DNA of 64,000 bases, taken from assembly GCF_016817355.1 (NCBI RefSeq), contig NZ_JADOTT010000007.1, positions 91,736 through 155,735 on the forward strand, read 5' to 3'. The notes under the pieces were generated by a model. It saw nothing but the letters and a program-made list of their open reading frames with translations, ran no database searches and was not told the DNA's origin. A program made the translations under genes and the position numbers. Origin of the DNA: Maricaulis parjimensis. Lineage in GTDB: Bacteria > Pseudomonadota > Alphaproteobacteria > Caulobacterales > Maricaulaceae. How positions within the stretch are numbered: the stretch's first letter is position 1; each line of letters begins with the position of its first letter. Shown here piece by piece: positions 44,440-53,219 of this stretch.

Positions 44440-45312
44440 CTAGCCGACTTCGGCCGGGATCTGGTCCAGGGCCTGTTCCAGCTCGGCAAAGCTGGGCTGC
44501 ATCTTGGTCGGCACGCCACCACGGCCGATCTCGACAGAGATCTGGGCGGCATTGCCATGCAGGTGGGCGACCAGCACATCCTGGATGATCTTGTAGAACT
44601 GGTGTTCCTCGTCATAGATCGCATTCATGTAGGACGCGAACGGACCGACGAAACCATAGGCGATGAACACGCCGAGGAAGGTCCCGACCAGGGCGCCGCC
44701 GATATAGGCGCCCAGAACGGCCGGCGGGCTTTCGATCGCGCCCATCGTCTTGATCACGCCGAGCACGGCGGCCACGATGCCCAGGGCCGGCAGGCCGTCG
44801 GCCAGAGTTTGCATGGCATGAGCCGGATCCGCCGCTTCGTGATGGTGCTTTTCCAGCTGTTTTTCCATCGCGTCTTCAACCTGGTGCGGGTCTTCCAGGT
44901 TCATCGTCATCATGCGCAGCGTGTCGCAGATGAAGTCGACGGCGAAATGATCCTTCATGATGCGCGGGTAGCGCGTGAAAATCGCGCTGTCCTTGGGGTT
45001 TTCGATATGGCTTTCCAGCGCAATCACCCCTTTGGTCTTCATTGTTTTTGTTAGCAAAAACAAGAGTGACAAGAGGTCTGAATAATCCTGGGCCTTCCAT
45101 TTGGGGCCCGTGAAGATCTTGGCCAGGTCGCCGACCGTCTTCATCACGGTCTTCGGTTTGTTGCCAATCAGGAAGGCGCCGACGGCTGCACCGCCGATCA
45201 TCATCAACTCGAAGGGCAACGCCTTGATAATGACGTCGAAATGGCCGCCAGCGAGGGAAAACCCGCCAAACACCATCACGAACACAACCACAATGCCAAT
45301 GATCTGAAACAT
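44440..45312 (-). CDS. motA: Flagellar motor stator protein MotA
   Basis: Encodes 290 residues with four membrane helices and the MotA signatures: the N-terminal FQIIGIVVVFVMVFGGF, the cytoplasmic RYPRIMKDHFAVDFICDTLR, and the C-terminal PALGIVAAVLGVIKTMGAI and GAYIGGALVGTFLGVFIAYG. It makes the proton channel with MotB and drives flagellar rotation. motB is not adjacent, as in Caulobacter. A hairpin and a CtrA-like sequence lie upstream. Confidence 0.95.
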   Translation of the reverse strand: MFQIIGIVVVFVMVFGGFSLAGGHFDVIIKALPFELMMIGGAAVGAFLIGNKPKTVMKTVGDLAKIFTGPKWKAQDYSDLLSLLFLLTKTMKTKGVIALESHIENPKDSAIFTRYPRIMKDHFAVDFICDTLRMMTMNLEDPHQVEDAMEKQLEKHHHEAADPAHAMQTLADGLPALGIVAAVLGVIKTMGAIESPPAVLGAYIGGALVGTFLGVFIAYGFVGPFASYMNAIYDEEHQFYKIIQDVLVAHLHGNAAQISVEIGRGGVPTKMQPSFAELEQALDQIPAEVG

Positions 45313-45327
45313 AAGTCCCGTCCACCA

Positions 45328-45358
45328 CTCTGTCGGGCGGTTTTTTCGCCCGTTAGAG
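45328..45358 (-). promoter_or_regulatory. Leader hairpin of motA
   Basis: CGGGCG and CGCCCG flank a T6-containing loop, extended by CTCT/AGAG with one mismatch. It lies 15 bp before the motA start and might affect ribosome access; function is inferred only. Confidence 0.45.
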
Positions 45359-45373
45359 CGGCACTATGACGGG

Positions 45374-45396
45374 TTAAGCTTAATGTTGGGTTGAAC
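45374..45396. promoter_or_regulatory. CtrA-like TTAA motif and palindrome upstream of motA
   Basis: TTAAGCTTAA is a 10-bp palindrome, and its second TTAA begins TTAA-N7-TTGAAC, one base off the CtrA consensus TTAA-N7-TTAAC. CtrA control of flagellar genes is known in Caulobacter; here it is a candidate only. Confidence 0.4.
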
Positions 45397-45511
45397 GGGC
45401 GTTATCCGAGTGTTTACCGGCAGATGTGGAGCGACCGACCATCGATTTGAACATGGCCGCCCTTTGAAAATGACATTGGACGGGGCGGATTCCCGGGTCT
45501 AAATCAAGCCC

Positions 45512-46792
45512 ATGTTCCCGACCCCGCCCCGTATCGACACCACGCCCAATCCCGAACGCAGAACGGCTTTCCGCCTGCTCTTCCTGTGCCTCGTGGCCAC
45601 CGGGATCGGCAATAACATGCTGTTCGCCATCCTGCCGCCGCTGGCCCGCAGCCTGGCGGTTCCGGAATACTGGGTGGGGGCGATCTACACGCTGTCGGCT
45701 GTCCTTTTCATGACGATGACGCCGATCTGGGGCGCGCTGTCGGACCGGCGGGGGCGCAAACCCTTCATCGTGTTCGGCCTCTCCGCCTTCGCCTGCTCAA
45801 CCCTGATCTTCGCCGCCGCGGCGCAGGCCGGTGAAGCGGGATGGGTGCCGCCGCTGGCCGCTATCTTCGCCATGGCGCTGGCACGGACCCTGTTCGGCTC
45901 GCTGGGTTCAGCCACCAATCCGGCGGCCCAGGCCTATATCGCCGACCGCACCAGTCCGGCCGAACGCACCGAAGCCCTGGCCGGCCTGTCCGCCGCCTTC
46001 GGGCTGGGCGCAGTGATCGGCCCGACCCTTGCTGCGACCCTGGTCGACATGGTGGGTGTGCCGCTCTTCATGGTGATCATTTCCGGCACCGTGCTGGCTG
46101 GTGCCATCGCAGTGGGCTGGAAACTGCCGGAACAATCCCCGCCGAAACAGCAGAACCGGCCGATCAACCCGTTCGCACAATTCGCCTTCGGGGCCGATCC
46201 GCGGATCTTCCCCTTCGTCCTGTATGGCTGTGTGGCCTGGGTGGTGCAGTCGCTGAGCCTGTCGACGCTGGCCTTCTACATCATGGACACGTTGCAGCTG
46301 GATGAGAGCATGGGGCTGCAAATGTCGGCCATCGCCCTGGCGGCCGGTGCGGGGGCACTGATCGTGGCGCAGATCATCTTCATCCCGGCGATGAAGGCGA
46401 GCCCGCGCGTGCTGATGTCACTGGGCGCCGGGATCACCGTGGCCGGTTTCGCAATCATGATTGCCGCGCCGAACTATGCCGGCATTGTCACCGCCTATCT
46501 CCTGATCAGCTTTGCCTTCGGCCTGGCCCGCTCCGGCTTTACCGGCGGCGCCTCGATTGCGGTGGAGCCGGAAGAACAGGGCCGCGTCGCCGGACTGACC
46601 ACCGCCACAGCCGGTCTGGGCTTCATCATCGGCCCGGTCGGCGGGCTCTTCATGTACAACCAGATGGGCCATGTCGTGCCCTATTATGTCGCCGTCGTCC
46701 TCAGCATCATCGCCCTCGCCCTGGCCTGGTATCACCCCGGCATCAAGCGCGTGCAGAATGTCGTGGAAATGAAGCCGGAGACGGGCAGCTAG
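45512..46792 (+). CDS. Major facilitator superfamily transporter
   Basis: Encodes 426 residues with about twelve membrane helices. The MFS loop 2-3 motif is GALSDRRGRKPFIVFGL, and motif C-like GLGAVIGPTLAATLVDMVG lies in helix 5. The 14-residue conserved N-terminal region LLFLCLVATGIGNNMLFAIL suggests a drug or sugar efflux subgroup; substrate cannot be named. Its stop overlaps the convergent mltB stop by 4 nt. Confidence 0.9.
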   Translation: MFPTPPRIDTTPNPERRTAFRLLFLCLVATGIGNNMLFAILPPLARSLAVPEYWVGAIYTLSAVLFMTMTPIWGALSDRRGRKPFIVFGLSAFACSTLIFAAAAQAGEAGWVPPLAAIFAMALARTLFGSLGSATNPAAQAYIADRTSPAERTEALAGLSAAFGLGAVIGPTLAATLVDMVGVPLFMVIISGTVLAGAIAVGWKLPEQSPPKQQNRPINPFAQFAFGADPRIFPFVLYGCVAWVVQSLSLSTLAFYIMDTLQLDESMGLQMSAIALAAGAGALIVAQIIFIPAMKASPRVLMSLGAGITVAGFAIMIAAPNYAGIVTAYLLISFAFGLARSGFTGGASIAVEPEEQGRVAGLTTATAGLGFIIGPVGGLFMYNQMGHVVPYYVAVVLSIIALALAWYHPGIKRVQNVVEMKPETGS

Positions 46793-47994
46793 CCCGCCGC
46801 TTCCATCACCGCCGTATAGGCTTCCCGCCCGACATAGCCGTCGGCCAGGAGGCCGCGGGAGCGCTGGAAGGCGCGCAGGGCGGCGCGGGTATTGGGGCCG
46901 GCGATGCCGTCCGGTGTGCCGGAATTGAAGCCGAGACCGTTCAGGGCGGCCTGGAGTTCGCGGGTCTGGGTGCGGTTGATCGGCGGATTGCCTTCCGGCC
47001 AGGGTCCCTCGAAGGCCTCACCCCCGGCGATGCGGTCGGCCAGATGGGCCACGCCGATCGCGTAGGATGTGGAATTGTTGTAGCGCTTGATCACGCGGAA
47101 ATTCTCGAACGTGAGAAAACCGGGACCGGACCCGCCCGCGGGCAGTTCCAGGCGCGCAGACCGCATCAGATGGTCCGCTTGCCACTCACCACGTGCCGGT
47201 GAGATGCCCAGCTGAGCCCATTGCGCAACCAGGCGGCTGTCGCTGGGCTGCCAGGCCGCGAAATCAAAGCCTTCCGGTAGATCAATTTCCAGGATGGCGG
47301 GCGCGCCCATCACCCAGCCGGCGCGGCTGAGCAGATTGGCAGCCGAGGCCAGGGCGTCGCCTTCATGCGTCCAGATATTGCGGCGGCCATCACCATCCCA
47401 ATCCTGGGCGCGTTCCAGATAGGTGGAGGGGATGAATTGCATCTGGCCCATCGCGCCGGCCCAGGAGCCGGTCAACTGGTCCCGTGTGGCAAAGCCGCGA
47501 TCGATCATCTCGCCGACAGCAATCAGCTCGCCCTCAGCCCAGGTGCGGCGACGGCCTTCCCAGGCCAGCGTGGCGAGCGCCTGGACGATGTCATTATTGC
47601 CGGGAATGGCGCCGTAGGAGCTTTCCAGCCCCCAGATGGCGACCAGGATTTCCGGACGGACCTGGTATTGCGCGGCGACCGCATCCACGGTGGCCCGGTT
47701 TTCGGCATAGGCGTTGCGGCCATTGCGGATACGAAGATCCGAAGCGGCAATGTCGAGATAGGACCAGATCGGGCGAACGAATTCGGGCTGGGAGCGGTCG
47801 GATTCGATGATCCGCATTTCCGGCTCCAGACCATCCAGCATGCTGGCAACGGTCTCGTCCGAGGTCCCTGCCTCGCTCAGGCGTCCGCGGAAACCCGCTT
47901 TCCAGTCAGCGAAACTCTCCCCGTCGGGTTGAGCGGAAGCGGTGGTCGAGATCAGGGCCAGGCCGAGACCGGCGGCCAGAAGTGAGCGGATCAT
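46789..47994 (-). CDS. mltB: Lytic murein transglycosylase (MltB/Slt35 type) with peptidoglycan-binding domain
   Basis: Encodes 401 residues: signal peptide (SLLAAGLGLALISTTASAQ); a Slt35-like catalytic domain (~25-320) with catalytic Glu in IWGLESSYGAIPGNND, and AGAMGQMQFIPSTYL; and a C-terminal PGRP-like type 1 domain (~335-400; LQAALNGLGFNSGTPDGIAG, ALRAFQRSRGL). It cleaves glycan strands to 1,6-anhydro products in the periplasm. Its ATG overlaps the stop of the upstream DUF1194 gene, so it is coupled with that pair. Confidence 0.92.
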   Translation of the reverse strand: MIRSLLAAGLGLALISTTASAQPDGESFADWKAGFRGRLSEAGTSDETVASMLDGLEPEMRIIESDRSQPEFVRPIWSYLDIAASDLRIRNGRNAYAENRATVDAVAAQYQVRPEILVAIWGLESSYGAIPGNNDIVQALATLAWEGRRRTWAEGELIAVGEMIDRGFATRDQLTGSWAGAMGQMQFIPSTYLERAQDWDGDGRRNIWTHEGDALASAANLLSRAGWVMGAPAILEIDLPEGFDFAAWQPSDSRLVAQWAQLGISPARGEWQADHLMRSARLELPAGGSGPGFLTFENFRVIKRYNNSTSYAIGVAHLADRIAGGEAFEGPWPEGNPPINRTQTRELQAALNGLGFNSGTPDGIAGPNTRAALRAFQRSRGLLADGYVGREAYTAVMEAAG

Positions 47995-48788
47995 CCATTC
48001 CTCATCATCACGGTTTCAGGGTCCAGCCCCGCAATCTCGATGATAAGCTTGCGGCGCAGCGCGTCCACGAAATCCTCATGCTCATTTGTGGGCGAAATGA
48101 AGGCGCCCGGGCCGGTGATCACTTCATTTTCAAAATAGGCGCTGACATTGATCGTCACGGACGGCCGGAAAGGATGCTGGCGGGAATTGTCGATCGGCAG
48201 ACCGTTGACGGTGACCATGGCAGCATCGGCCCGGCGGCGCGCGGCCGACAGGCTCGGCCCGGCATTCTGGGGCCCGTCACCGGACAGATCGATCACAAGA
48301 CGCTGGCCGGAATAGGCATTGCCCTCGATCAGCGAGACCGAATTGTCGATCGCCGCGCCGATTGCTGTACGGCGTCCGGAAATGAAGGGAGAGGTCGCCA
48401 GCGTGGCGGCGAAGGCCTGGGCATCATCCTCGGTCTGGATCACTGTCCAGGGCGCGACCACGCGCTGGAAATCGGCATCGGCCCATTCCAGATACATGAT
48501 GGCGATGCGGCCATATCCGCCGCTCTGGATGGCGGAGATCACTTCCGGATCAGCAAGGGCCGCGACATGTCCCTCACGCTGACGGCGGGCCTCGGTTTCA
48601 TCAATCGACGACGACACATCCACGGCGAGGACCAGTTCCAGGTCGACCTTTTCCCGGCCATCTTCGGTGTATTCGACCGGGGCGGGATACCAGTCCAGCG
48701 GCGGCTCAGGCGCGCCGGCCGAAAGACCGCCTGTCACGCCCACGCCAAGAGCGAGGACAAGACCGCATGTCCCGGCCGCTCGGATCAT
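47991..48788 (-). CDS. DUF1194 protein with a VWA-like fold, copy 1
   Basis: Encodes 265 residues with a signal peptide (CGLVLALGVGVTGGLSAGA). The metal-ion site shows DLELVLAVDVSSSIDETEAR (DxSxS), a Thr in RRTAIGAAI and the conserved SGDGPQNAG. VWA folds usually bind proteins through a metal ion. About half of the residues align with the next gene upstream, a tandem paralogue. ATGA overlaps link it to both neighbours. No function is established for the family. Confidence 0.88.
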   Translation of the reverse strand: MIRAAGTCGLVLALGVGVTGGLSAGAPEPPLDWYPAPVEYTEDGREKVDLELVLAVDVSSSIDETEARRQREGHVAALADPEVISAIQSGGYGRIAIMYLEWADADFQRVVAPWTVIQTEDDAQAFAATLATSPFISGRRTAIGAAIDNSVSLIEGNAYSGQRLVIDLSGDGPQNAGPSLSAARRRADAAMVTVNGLPIDNSRQHPFRPSVTINVSAYFENEVITGPGAFISPTNEHEDFVDALRRKLIIEIAGLDPETVMMRNG

Positions 48789-49588
48789 GGGGCGCGGCCC
48801 AGCTCCGGCCCCGACAGGGGCGCGACACGGTTCAGCTCATCCGGGGATGGCAGGGCACCCGCGATCTCGATCACAAGCTTGCGCAGGATGGCTTCACGGA
48901 ATTCCGCCTCGGTGCGGGCCGGCAGGACAAAGGAGCCCGGCCCCGTGATGACATTCTCCTGGAAATAATCATCCAGATGCAGCTCGACCGGACGAACCCA
49001 GCGGCCCTCATCCGAGGAGATCACCGGCAGACCATTGACCACGACACCGGCCGCATCGGCCCGGGCGCGGGCATCCTCCAGCGGCAGGCCCTGATTCTGC
49101 GGACCGTCACCGGAAATATCGATGATGCGGCGGGGGGCGGAGTGTGGATTGCTCTCGATCCGTTCCACACTGTCAGCAATGGCGGCACCGATGGCGGTGT
49201 AATGCCCGCGTTCGAGCGGTGCGGCGGCGACCAGGGCGGCGAAATTGAGCGCGTCTTCCTCGCTGCCGATCACGGTCCAGTCGGCCGCGGCGCGTTGGAA
49301 GCCGCTATCAGCCCATTCCACATAGGTCACGGCGATCCGGCCCAGCGGACCGCCCTGGATGGAGCGGATCACATCTTCCGAAGCCAGCGCAGCGACATAG
49401 CCCTCGCGTTGGCGGCGGGCCTCTTCCTCGTCCACGGAATAGGAAATGTCGACGGCCAGGACGAGTTCGACATCGACGTCATACTCATACTCGTCCAGCC
49501 CATAGGCATAGGTTTGCGTCTGTGCCTGAGCACAGCCCGCAAAAAGGGCCGCCGCAGCGGCCACAGACAACAACCCCGAAACTCTCAT
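48785..49588 (-). CDS. DUF1194 protein with a VWA-like fold, copy 2
   Basis: Encodes 267 residues. N-terminal signal (VSGLLSVAAAAALFAGCAQA, a possible but imperfect lipobox at the Cys). MIDAS-like DVELVLAVDISYSVDEEEAR, TAIGAAI and SGDGPQNQG match copy 1, differing in the Tyr for Ser inside DxSxS (DISYS still keeps both Ser). It is the first gene of a three-gene coupled operon with copy 1 and mltB. Confidence 0.88.
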   Translation of the reverse strand: MRVSGLLSVAAAAALFAGCAQAQTQTYAYGLDEYEYDVDVELVLAVDISYSVDEEEARRQREGYVAALASEDVIRSIQGGPLGRIAVTYVEWADSGFQRAAADWTVIGSEEDALNFAALVAAAPLERGHYTAIGAAIADSVERIESNPHSAPRRIIDISGDGPQNQGLPLEDARARADAAGVVVNGLPVISSDEGRWVRPVELHLDDYFQENVITGPGSFVLPARTEAEFREAILRKLVIEIAGALPSPDELNRVAPLSGPELGRAP

Positions 49589-49654
49589 GCGTGCAGAGTA
49601 TGAATTGCCGCGCGTGCGAACAAGTTTCCATGCTGTAAGGCGAAACGGTGCCCC

Positions 49655-50824
49655 TCAGGCCCAGACGCGGTCATAGAGCTCGACAATCTCGTCAGCCGTG
49701 GGAATGCGGGGATTATTGCCCGGCGAACCCGAGGCCAGCGCCTGTTCCGCCATGAGGGGACGCAATTGCCGCCAGCGGGTTTCCTCGATGCCGAAACCGG
49801 ACGGGGTCGGCACACCGAGATCGGCATTCAAGCGCTTCAATTCATCCAGCAAAACAGAATTGGCAACATCGTCGGAACTGCCCTCCCCGGCCCAGCCCAT
49901 GGCCCGGGCGCATGTGGCATAGCGGGCTTCGGCAGAAGGCAGGGACCAGGCGGTGATTTCGGGGAGAAGCATGGCGTTGGAAAGACCGTGCGGGACATGG
50001 AAGAAGGCGCCGATCGGCCGGCTCATCCCGTGCACCAGGGCAACCGAGGCGTTGGAAAAGGCAATCCCCGCCAAGGTGGAACCCAAGAGCATGGCTTCGC
50101 GGGCGGCACTGTCCTGCGGATCCTCGAAAACCCGCCGGATATTCGGGCCCATCAGGCGAAGGGCGGCGAGGGCCTGCTGGTCGGAAAACGGGTTCGCCTT
50201 GCGTGAGACATAGGCCTCCATCGCATGCGTGATGGCATCAATACCGGTATCCGCCGTGACCCGTTTGGGCAGGGAATAGGTCAGCTCCGGGTCCAGAATG
50301 GCACCAAAAGGCATATAGCCCAGACCCATGCACAACATTTTCTCGTCGCTTTCCGGATCGGTGATGACGGCAACCTTGGTGGCCTCGGATCCGGTGCCCG
50401 CCGTGGTCGGCACGGCGATGACCGGCAGACCCGGCTCATCGACGATGCGGGGCACTTTATAGTCGCGCATCCGGCCACCATGGACGGCCAGGATGGAGAG
50501 TGCCTTGGCGCTGTCGATGGCACTGCCACCACCGACCGCGATCAGGCCGTCCACGGCGTCACCCTCGACCCCGGCCTTGAGGCAGTCCAGCCCGGCAATG
50601 ATCGAGGTCTCGGTCGGTTCCGGTTCGGTGCCGTCGAACACGGCGCTGGCAATGCCGGAAGCTGACAGGGCCGCCAGGGCGCGCTCGACATAGCCCAGCG
50701 AGATCATGGTCTGGTCGGTGATCACCAGGGCGCGGCGGATACCGGCCTGGACCGCGATTTTGCCCAATTGGGACAGGCTGCCAGGCCCGGATTCCAGAAC
50801 GCGCGGCAGAACAAGTGCGGGCAT
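49655..50824 (-). CDS. Iron-type (group III) alcohol dehydrogenase
   Basis: Encodes 389 residues. NAD-binding GGGSAIDSAKA, the VPTTAGTGSEATKVAVI motif and the metal ligands in GIDAITHAMEAYVSR and HGMSRPIGAFFHVPHGLSN identify the family, which oxidises or reduces alcohols/aldehydes with Fe2+ or Zn2+. The ATG at 50824 is used (AGGGAG seven bases upstream); a TTG two codons earlier is an alternative. Substrate unknown. Confidence 0.92.
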   Translation of the reverse strand: MPALVLPRVLESGPGSLSQLGKIAVQAGIRRALVITDQTMISLGYVERALAALSASGIASAVFDGTEPEPTETSIIAGLDCLKAGVEGDAVDGLIAVGGGSAIDSAKALSILAVHGGRMRDYKVPRIVDEPGLPVIAVPTTAGTGSEATKVAVITDPESDEKMLCMGLGYMPFGAILDPELTYSLPKRVTADTGIDAITHAMEAYVSRKANPFSDQQALAALRLMGPNIRRVFEDPQDSAAREAMLLGSTLAGIAFSNASVALVHGMSRPIGAFFHVPHGLSNAMLLPEITAWSLPSAEARYATCARAMGWAGEGSSDDVANSVLLDELKRLNADLGVPTPSGFGIEETRWRQLRPLMAEQALASGSPGNNPRIPTADEIVELYDRVWA

Positions 50825-51018
50825 GATCAAACTCCCTGGGAGGATGGAGGAATTCCCCTCCTGATTGAAGGCGAGGATAGGGCGCTCACCTCACGAGGCA
50901 ATCACCTTGCAGGATTCGCCCTTTGTGCGAGCCTTGTATAGAGTTAACGCATTGGTGGATGGCAGCGGGACAGGCCGGAACAGGCTTGCTTGATGCCCGT
51001 TGGTTCGAGGGGACAGAC

Positions 51019-52074
51019 ATGGTGAGCGTTTTGACCGGCCTGGGGGTTGTGGGCTGGAGCGGGATTGCCGCGATTTTCGTGCTTCTGGCCGGACTGACGG
51101 TCTGGCAGCAATCGCGTGGCCGGTCCGATGATGATGATGTCATGCCGATCCCGGTCCCGCTGCCGACACCGGCAAAGCCGGTCGCGTCCACCCGCAAGGC
51201 CCCGCCCGCCGGCGTGGCGATGGCCGGAGGTCCGGGAACGGATGGCCAGGCCACAATGCTGAATGATGGCAGCGGCCCGATCGACCATTCCCACCTGTCA
51301 CCCTGGGAAGCCCACAAGCTGGCGGTGGAACGCCGGGCGGAAGCCTTTGCCAAGCAGCGCGGCAGTGTCGTGCTGAAAGTGATCCACCACGAGTTTGACG
51401 AATATGTCGATGGCGACACCGCCATCGAGGCGATCGACATCATCCGCACCGCGCCTGCCGATGCCCAGATCGATGTCATCCTGCACACGCCGGGCGGTAT
51501 CGCCTCGGCGACGCAGCAGATCCTGCATGCGCTGAAGAACCATAAGGGCAAGAAGACCGCCTTCGTGCCCTATCGCGCCAAATCGGCCGGTACGATGATC
51601 GCCCTGGCCTGCGACGAGATCGTGATGGGATCCAGCGCCGTGCTCGGTCCGATCGATCCGCAATATGCCTGGATGCCGGCGCCGATCCTGGCCGAGCTGA
51701 CCCAGCAGAAATCCGCCGACCGGATTTCCGACGAGATGATGATCCTGTCGAAAATGGCGCAGCAGGCCGTCACCGAGGCCCGCCGCTTCTCTTGCGACTA
51801 TATCAATGATGCCCACAAGACGGACGGGACCTGCGACCTGACCAATGATCTGATCAATGGTGGCCGCAATCACGATTATCCGATCCTGCCGGAAGAGGCG
51901 CAGAAGTTCGGCTGCAACATCACCACCAACATGCCGGACCTGGTCTTCGGCATCTGCCAGCCCCCGCCCAAGGATGATCCGGTCCTCGTCGTGTCCATGT
52001 TCAACACGCAACAAAAAGAGGGCGAAGCGCCCGCACCGGCCCCTGCTCCGACCAAGCCGCCGGTTTTCCGGTAG
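51019..52074 (+). CDS. SDH-family Clp-fold serine protease, membrane-anchored
   Basis: Encodes 351 residues: an N-terminal membrane segment (GWSGIAAIFVLLAGLTVW), an Ala/Pro linker, and a Clp/crotonase-fold SDH domain (~120-310; DVILHTPGGIASATQQIL, YRAKSAGTMIALACDEIVMG with the likely catalytic Ser). The C-terminus is Pro/Ala-rich. Related proteins are poorly characterised and resemble signal-peptide peptidase A. ATG at 51019 has GAGGGG eight bases upstream; upstream extension lacks a site. Confidence 0.85.
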   Translation: MVSVLTGLGVVGWSGIAAIFVLLAGLTVWQQSRGRSDDDDVMPIPVPLPTPAKPVASTRKAPPAGVAMAGGPGTDGQATMLNDGSGPIDHSHLSPWEAHKLAVERRAEAFAKQRGSVVLKVIHHEFDEYVDGDTAIEAIDIIRTAPADAQIDVILHTPGGIASATQQILHALKNHKGKKTAFVPYRAKSAGTMIALACDEIVMGSSAVLGPIDPQYAWMPAPILAELTQQKSADRISDEMMILSKMAQQAVTEARRFSCDYINDAHKTDGTCDLTNDLINGGRNHDYPILPEEAQKFGCNITTNMPDLVFGICQPPPKDDPVLVVSMFNTQQKEGEAPAPAPAPTKPPVFR

Positions 52075-52083
52075 GGGCTTCCC

Positions 52084-52851
52084 CTAAACCGCCTCGGCCA
52101 GGATGGCGAAGCTGGTGGGCATGTAGCGGTTGAGGGGGGTGGCCTCGTCGGACCAGTCGTCTTCGTAGAAGCCGATGATCCGGAAGCCGGCGCGGATCAG
52201 GCCGCCGATCTGGGCATCGAGGCTGTGAGAGAATTCCAGCGCCTCGCCCTGGTCGATCCGGGCCTGGGGATTGTGGTCGAGGTCCGAGAAGGGCAGCGGG
52301 TAGCGCACCAGCATGGGCCCGCCCTTGTCCAGATCATCATGGTCGAACATGAAGAAGGCCGGGTTCATGGCGCCGGTCATCAAGCGGCCACCCGGACGCA
52401 GCACGCGACGGCATTCGCGCCAGACCGGTTCCAGATCCGGTACGAAGACGGTCGAGGCGGGATTGAAAACCCGGTCGAAACTGTCATCGGCGAAAACGGA
52501 CAGGTCGGCCATATCGCCCTGCACGGTGGCCAGGTCCAGACCGTCCCGTTCAGCGACCAGCCGGTCGCGGGCGAGTTGTTCATCGGAATTGTCGAAACTG
52601 GTGACCTTGGCGCCCGCCGCCGCAAGAACCGGGACCTGCTGGCCACCGCCCGATGCCAGGGCGAGAAGATCGCATCCGCGAATCTCGCCGAACCAATCGG
52701 CCGGAACCGCCTTGTTCGGCGTCAGAATGACGGACCAATCACCCTTACGGGCTTTCCCGATCACCTCCGGCGGGACCGGCAGGGTCCACTCACTCTCCCC
52801 GGAACGGGCATAGCCATTCCAGGCGGTTCGGTTGTGTGCGACGATGTCCAT
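52084..52851 (-). CDS. Class I SAM-dependent methyltransferase
   Basis: Encodes 255 residues: motif I is LLALASGGGQQVPVLAAAGA, then SFDNSDEQLARDR, GDMADLSVFADDSFDRVF and ECRRVLRPGGRLMTG. Substrate unknown; ending FAILAEA is common in the group. The start at 52851 (MDIVAHNRTAWNGYA, the family N-terminus) has GGAG eight bases upstream. Confidence 0.88.
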   Translation of the reverse strand: MDIVAHNRTAWNGYARSGESEWTLPVPPEVIGKARKGDWSVILTPNKAVPADWFGEIRGCDLLALASGGGQQVPVLAAAGAKVTSFDNSDEQLARDRLVAERDGLDLATVQGDMADLSVFADDSFDRVFNPASTVFVPDLEPVWRECRRVLRPGGRLMTGAMNPAFFMFDHDDLDKGGPMLVRYPLPFSDLDHNPQARIDQGEALEFSHSLDAQIGGLIRAGFRIIGFYEDDWSDEATPLNRYMPTSFAILAEAV

Positions 52852-52908
52852 GGGCGATCTCCCTATGCTATCGGGCGTGCCACGCGCAGATTCAGCACAC
52901 AACCCATG

Positions 52909-52937
52909 TTGACAGGGCCGGAAGCCTCCAGTATCTC
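52909..52937 (+). promoter_or_regulatory. Promoter candidate of rpmJ
   Basis: TTGACA, 17 bp, TATCTC, ending 44 bp before the rpmJ start. The -35 is a perfect consensus. Confidence 0.65.
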
Positions 52938-52981
52938 CCGCGCTCCTTTGAATTCGCTTGTTAGACCCTAGAGGCCGAACG

Positions 52982-53107
52982 ATGAAAGTCCGCAGCTCGA
53001 TCAAATCGCTGAAAAACCGCCACCGCGATTGCCAGGTCGTGAAGCGCCGTGGCCGTATCTATGTGATCAACAAGACCGACCCGCGCTTCAAAGCCCGCGC
53101 CGGCTAG
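52982..53107 (+). CDS. rpmJ: 50S ribosomal protein L36
   Basis: Encodes 41 residues beginning [20 protein letters not shown] and ending [12 protein letters not shown]. This is the zinc-less form, with one Cys instead of the usual zinc-binding set, common in alphaproteobacteria. GAGG lies seven bases before the ATG. It stands alone, between a divergent methyltransferase and a HAD gene, with its own promoter candidate and terminator. Confidence 0.96.
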   Translation: MKVRSSIKSLKNRHRDCQVVKRRGRIYVINKTDPRFKARAG

Positions 53108-53175
53108 GCCGCCGCTGGTTCGGGGCCGAGGTTTTTCCCGCCCCGCACGCGCATCGCAATACGCTTGTCGCATAG

Positions 53176-53200
53176 CCCGTGCACATCGTGCGCGGGTTTT
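53176..53200 (+). terminator. Rho-independent terminator of rpmJ
   Basis: CCCGTGCAC, loop ATC, GTGCGCGGG, followed by TTTT, ending 19 bp before the HAD gene start. Confidence 0.75.
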
Positions 53201-53219
53201 GCGTTATGGAGGTAGCGAC

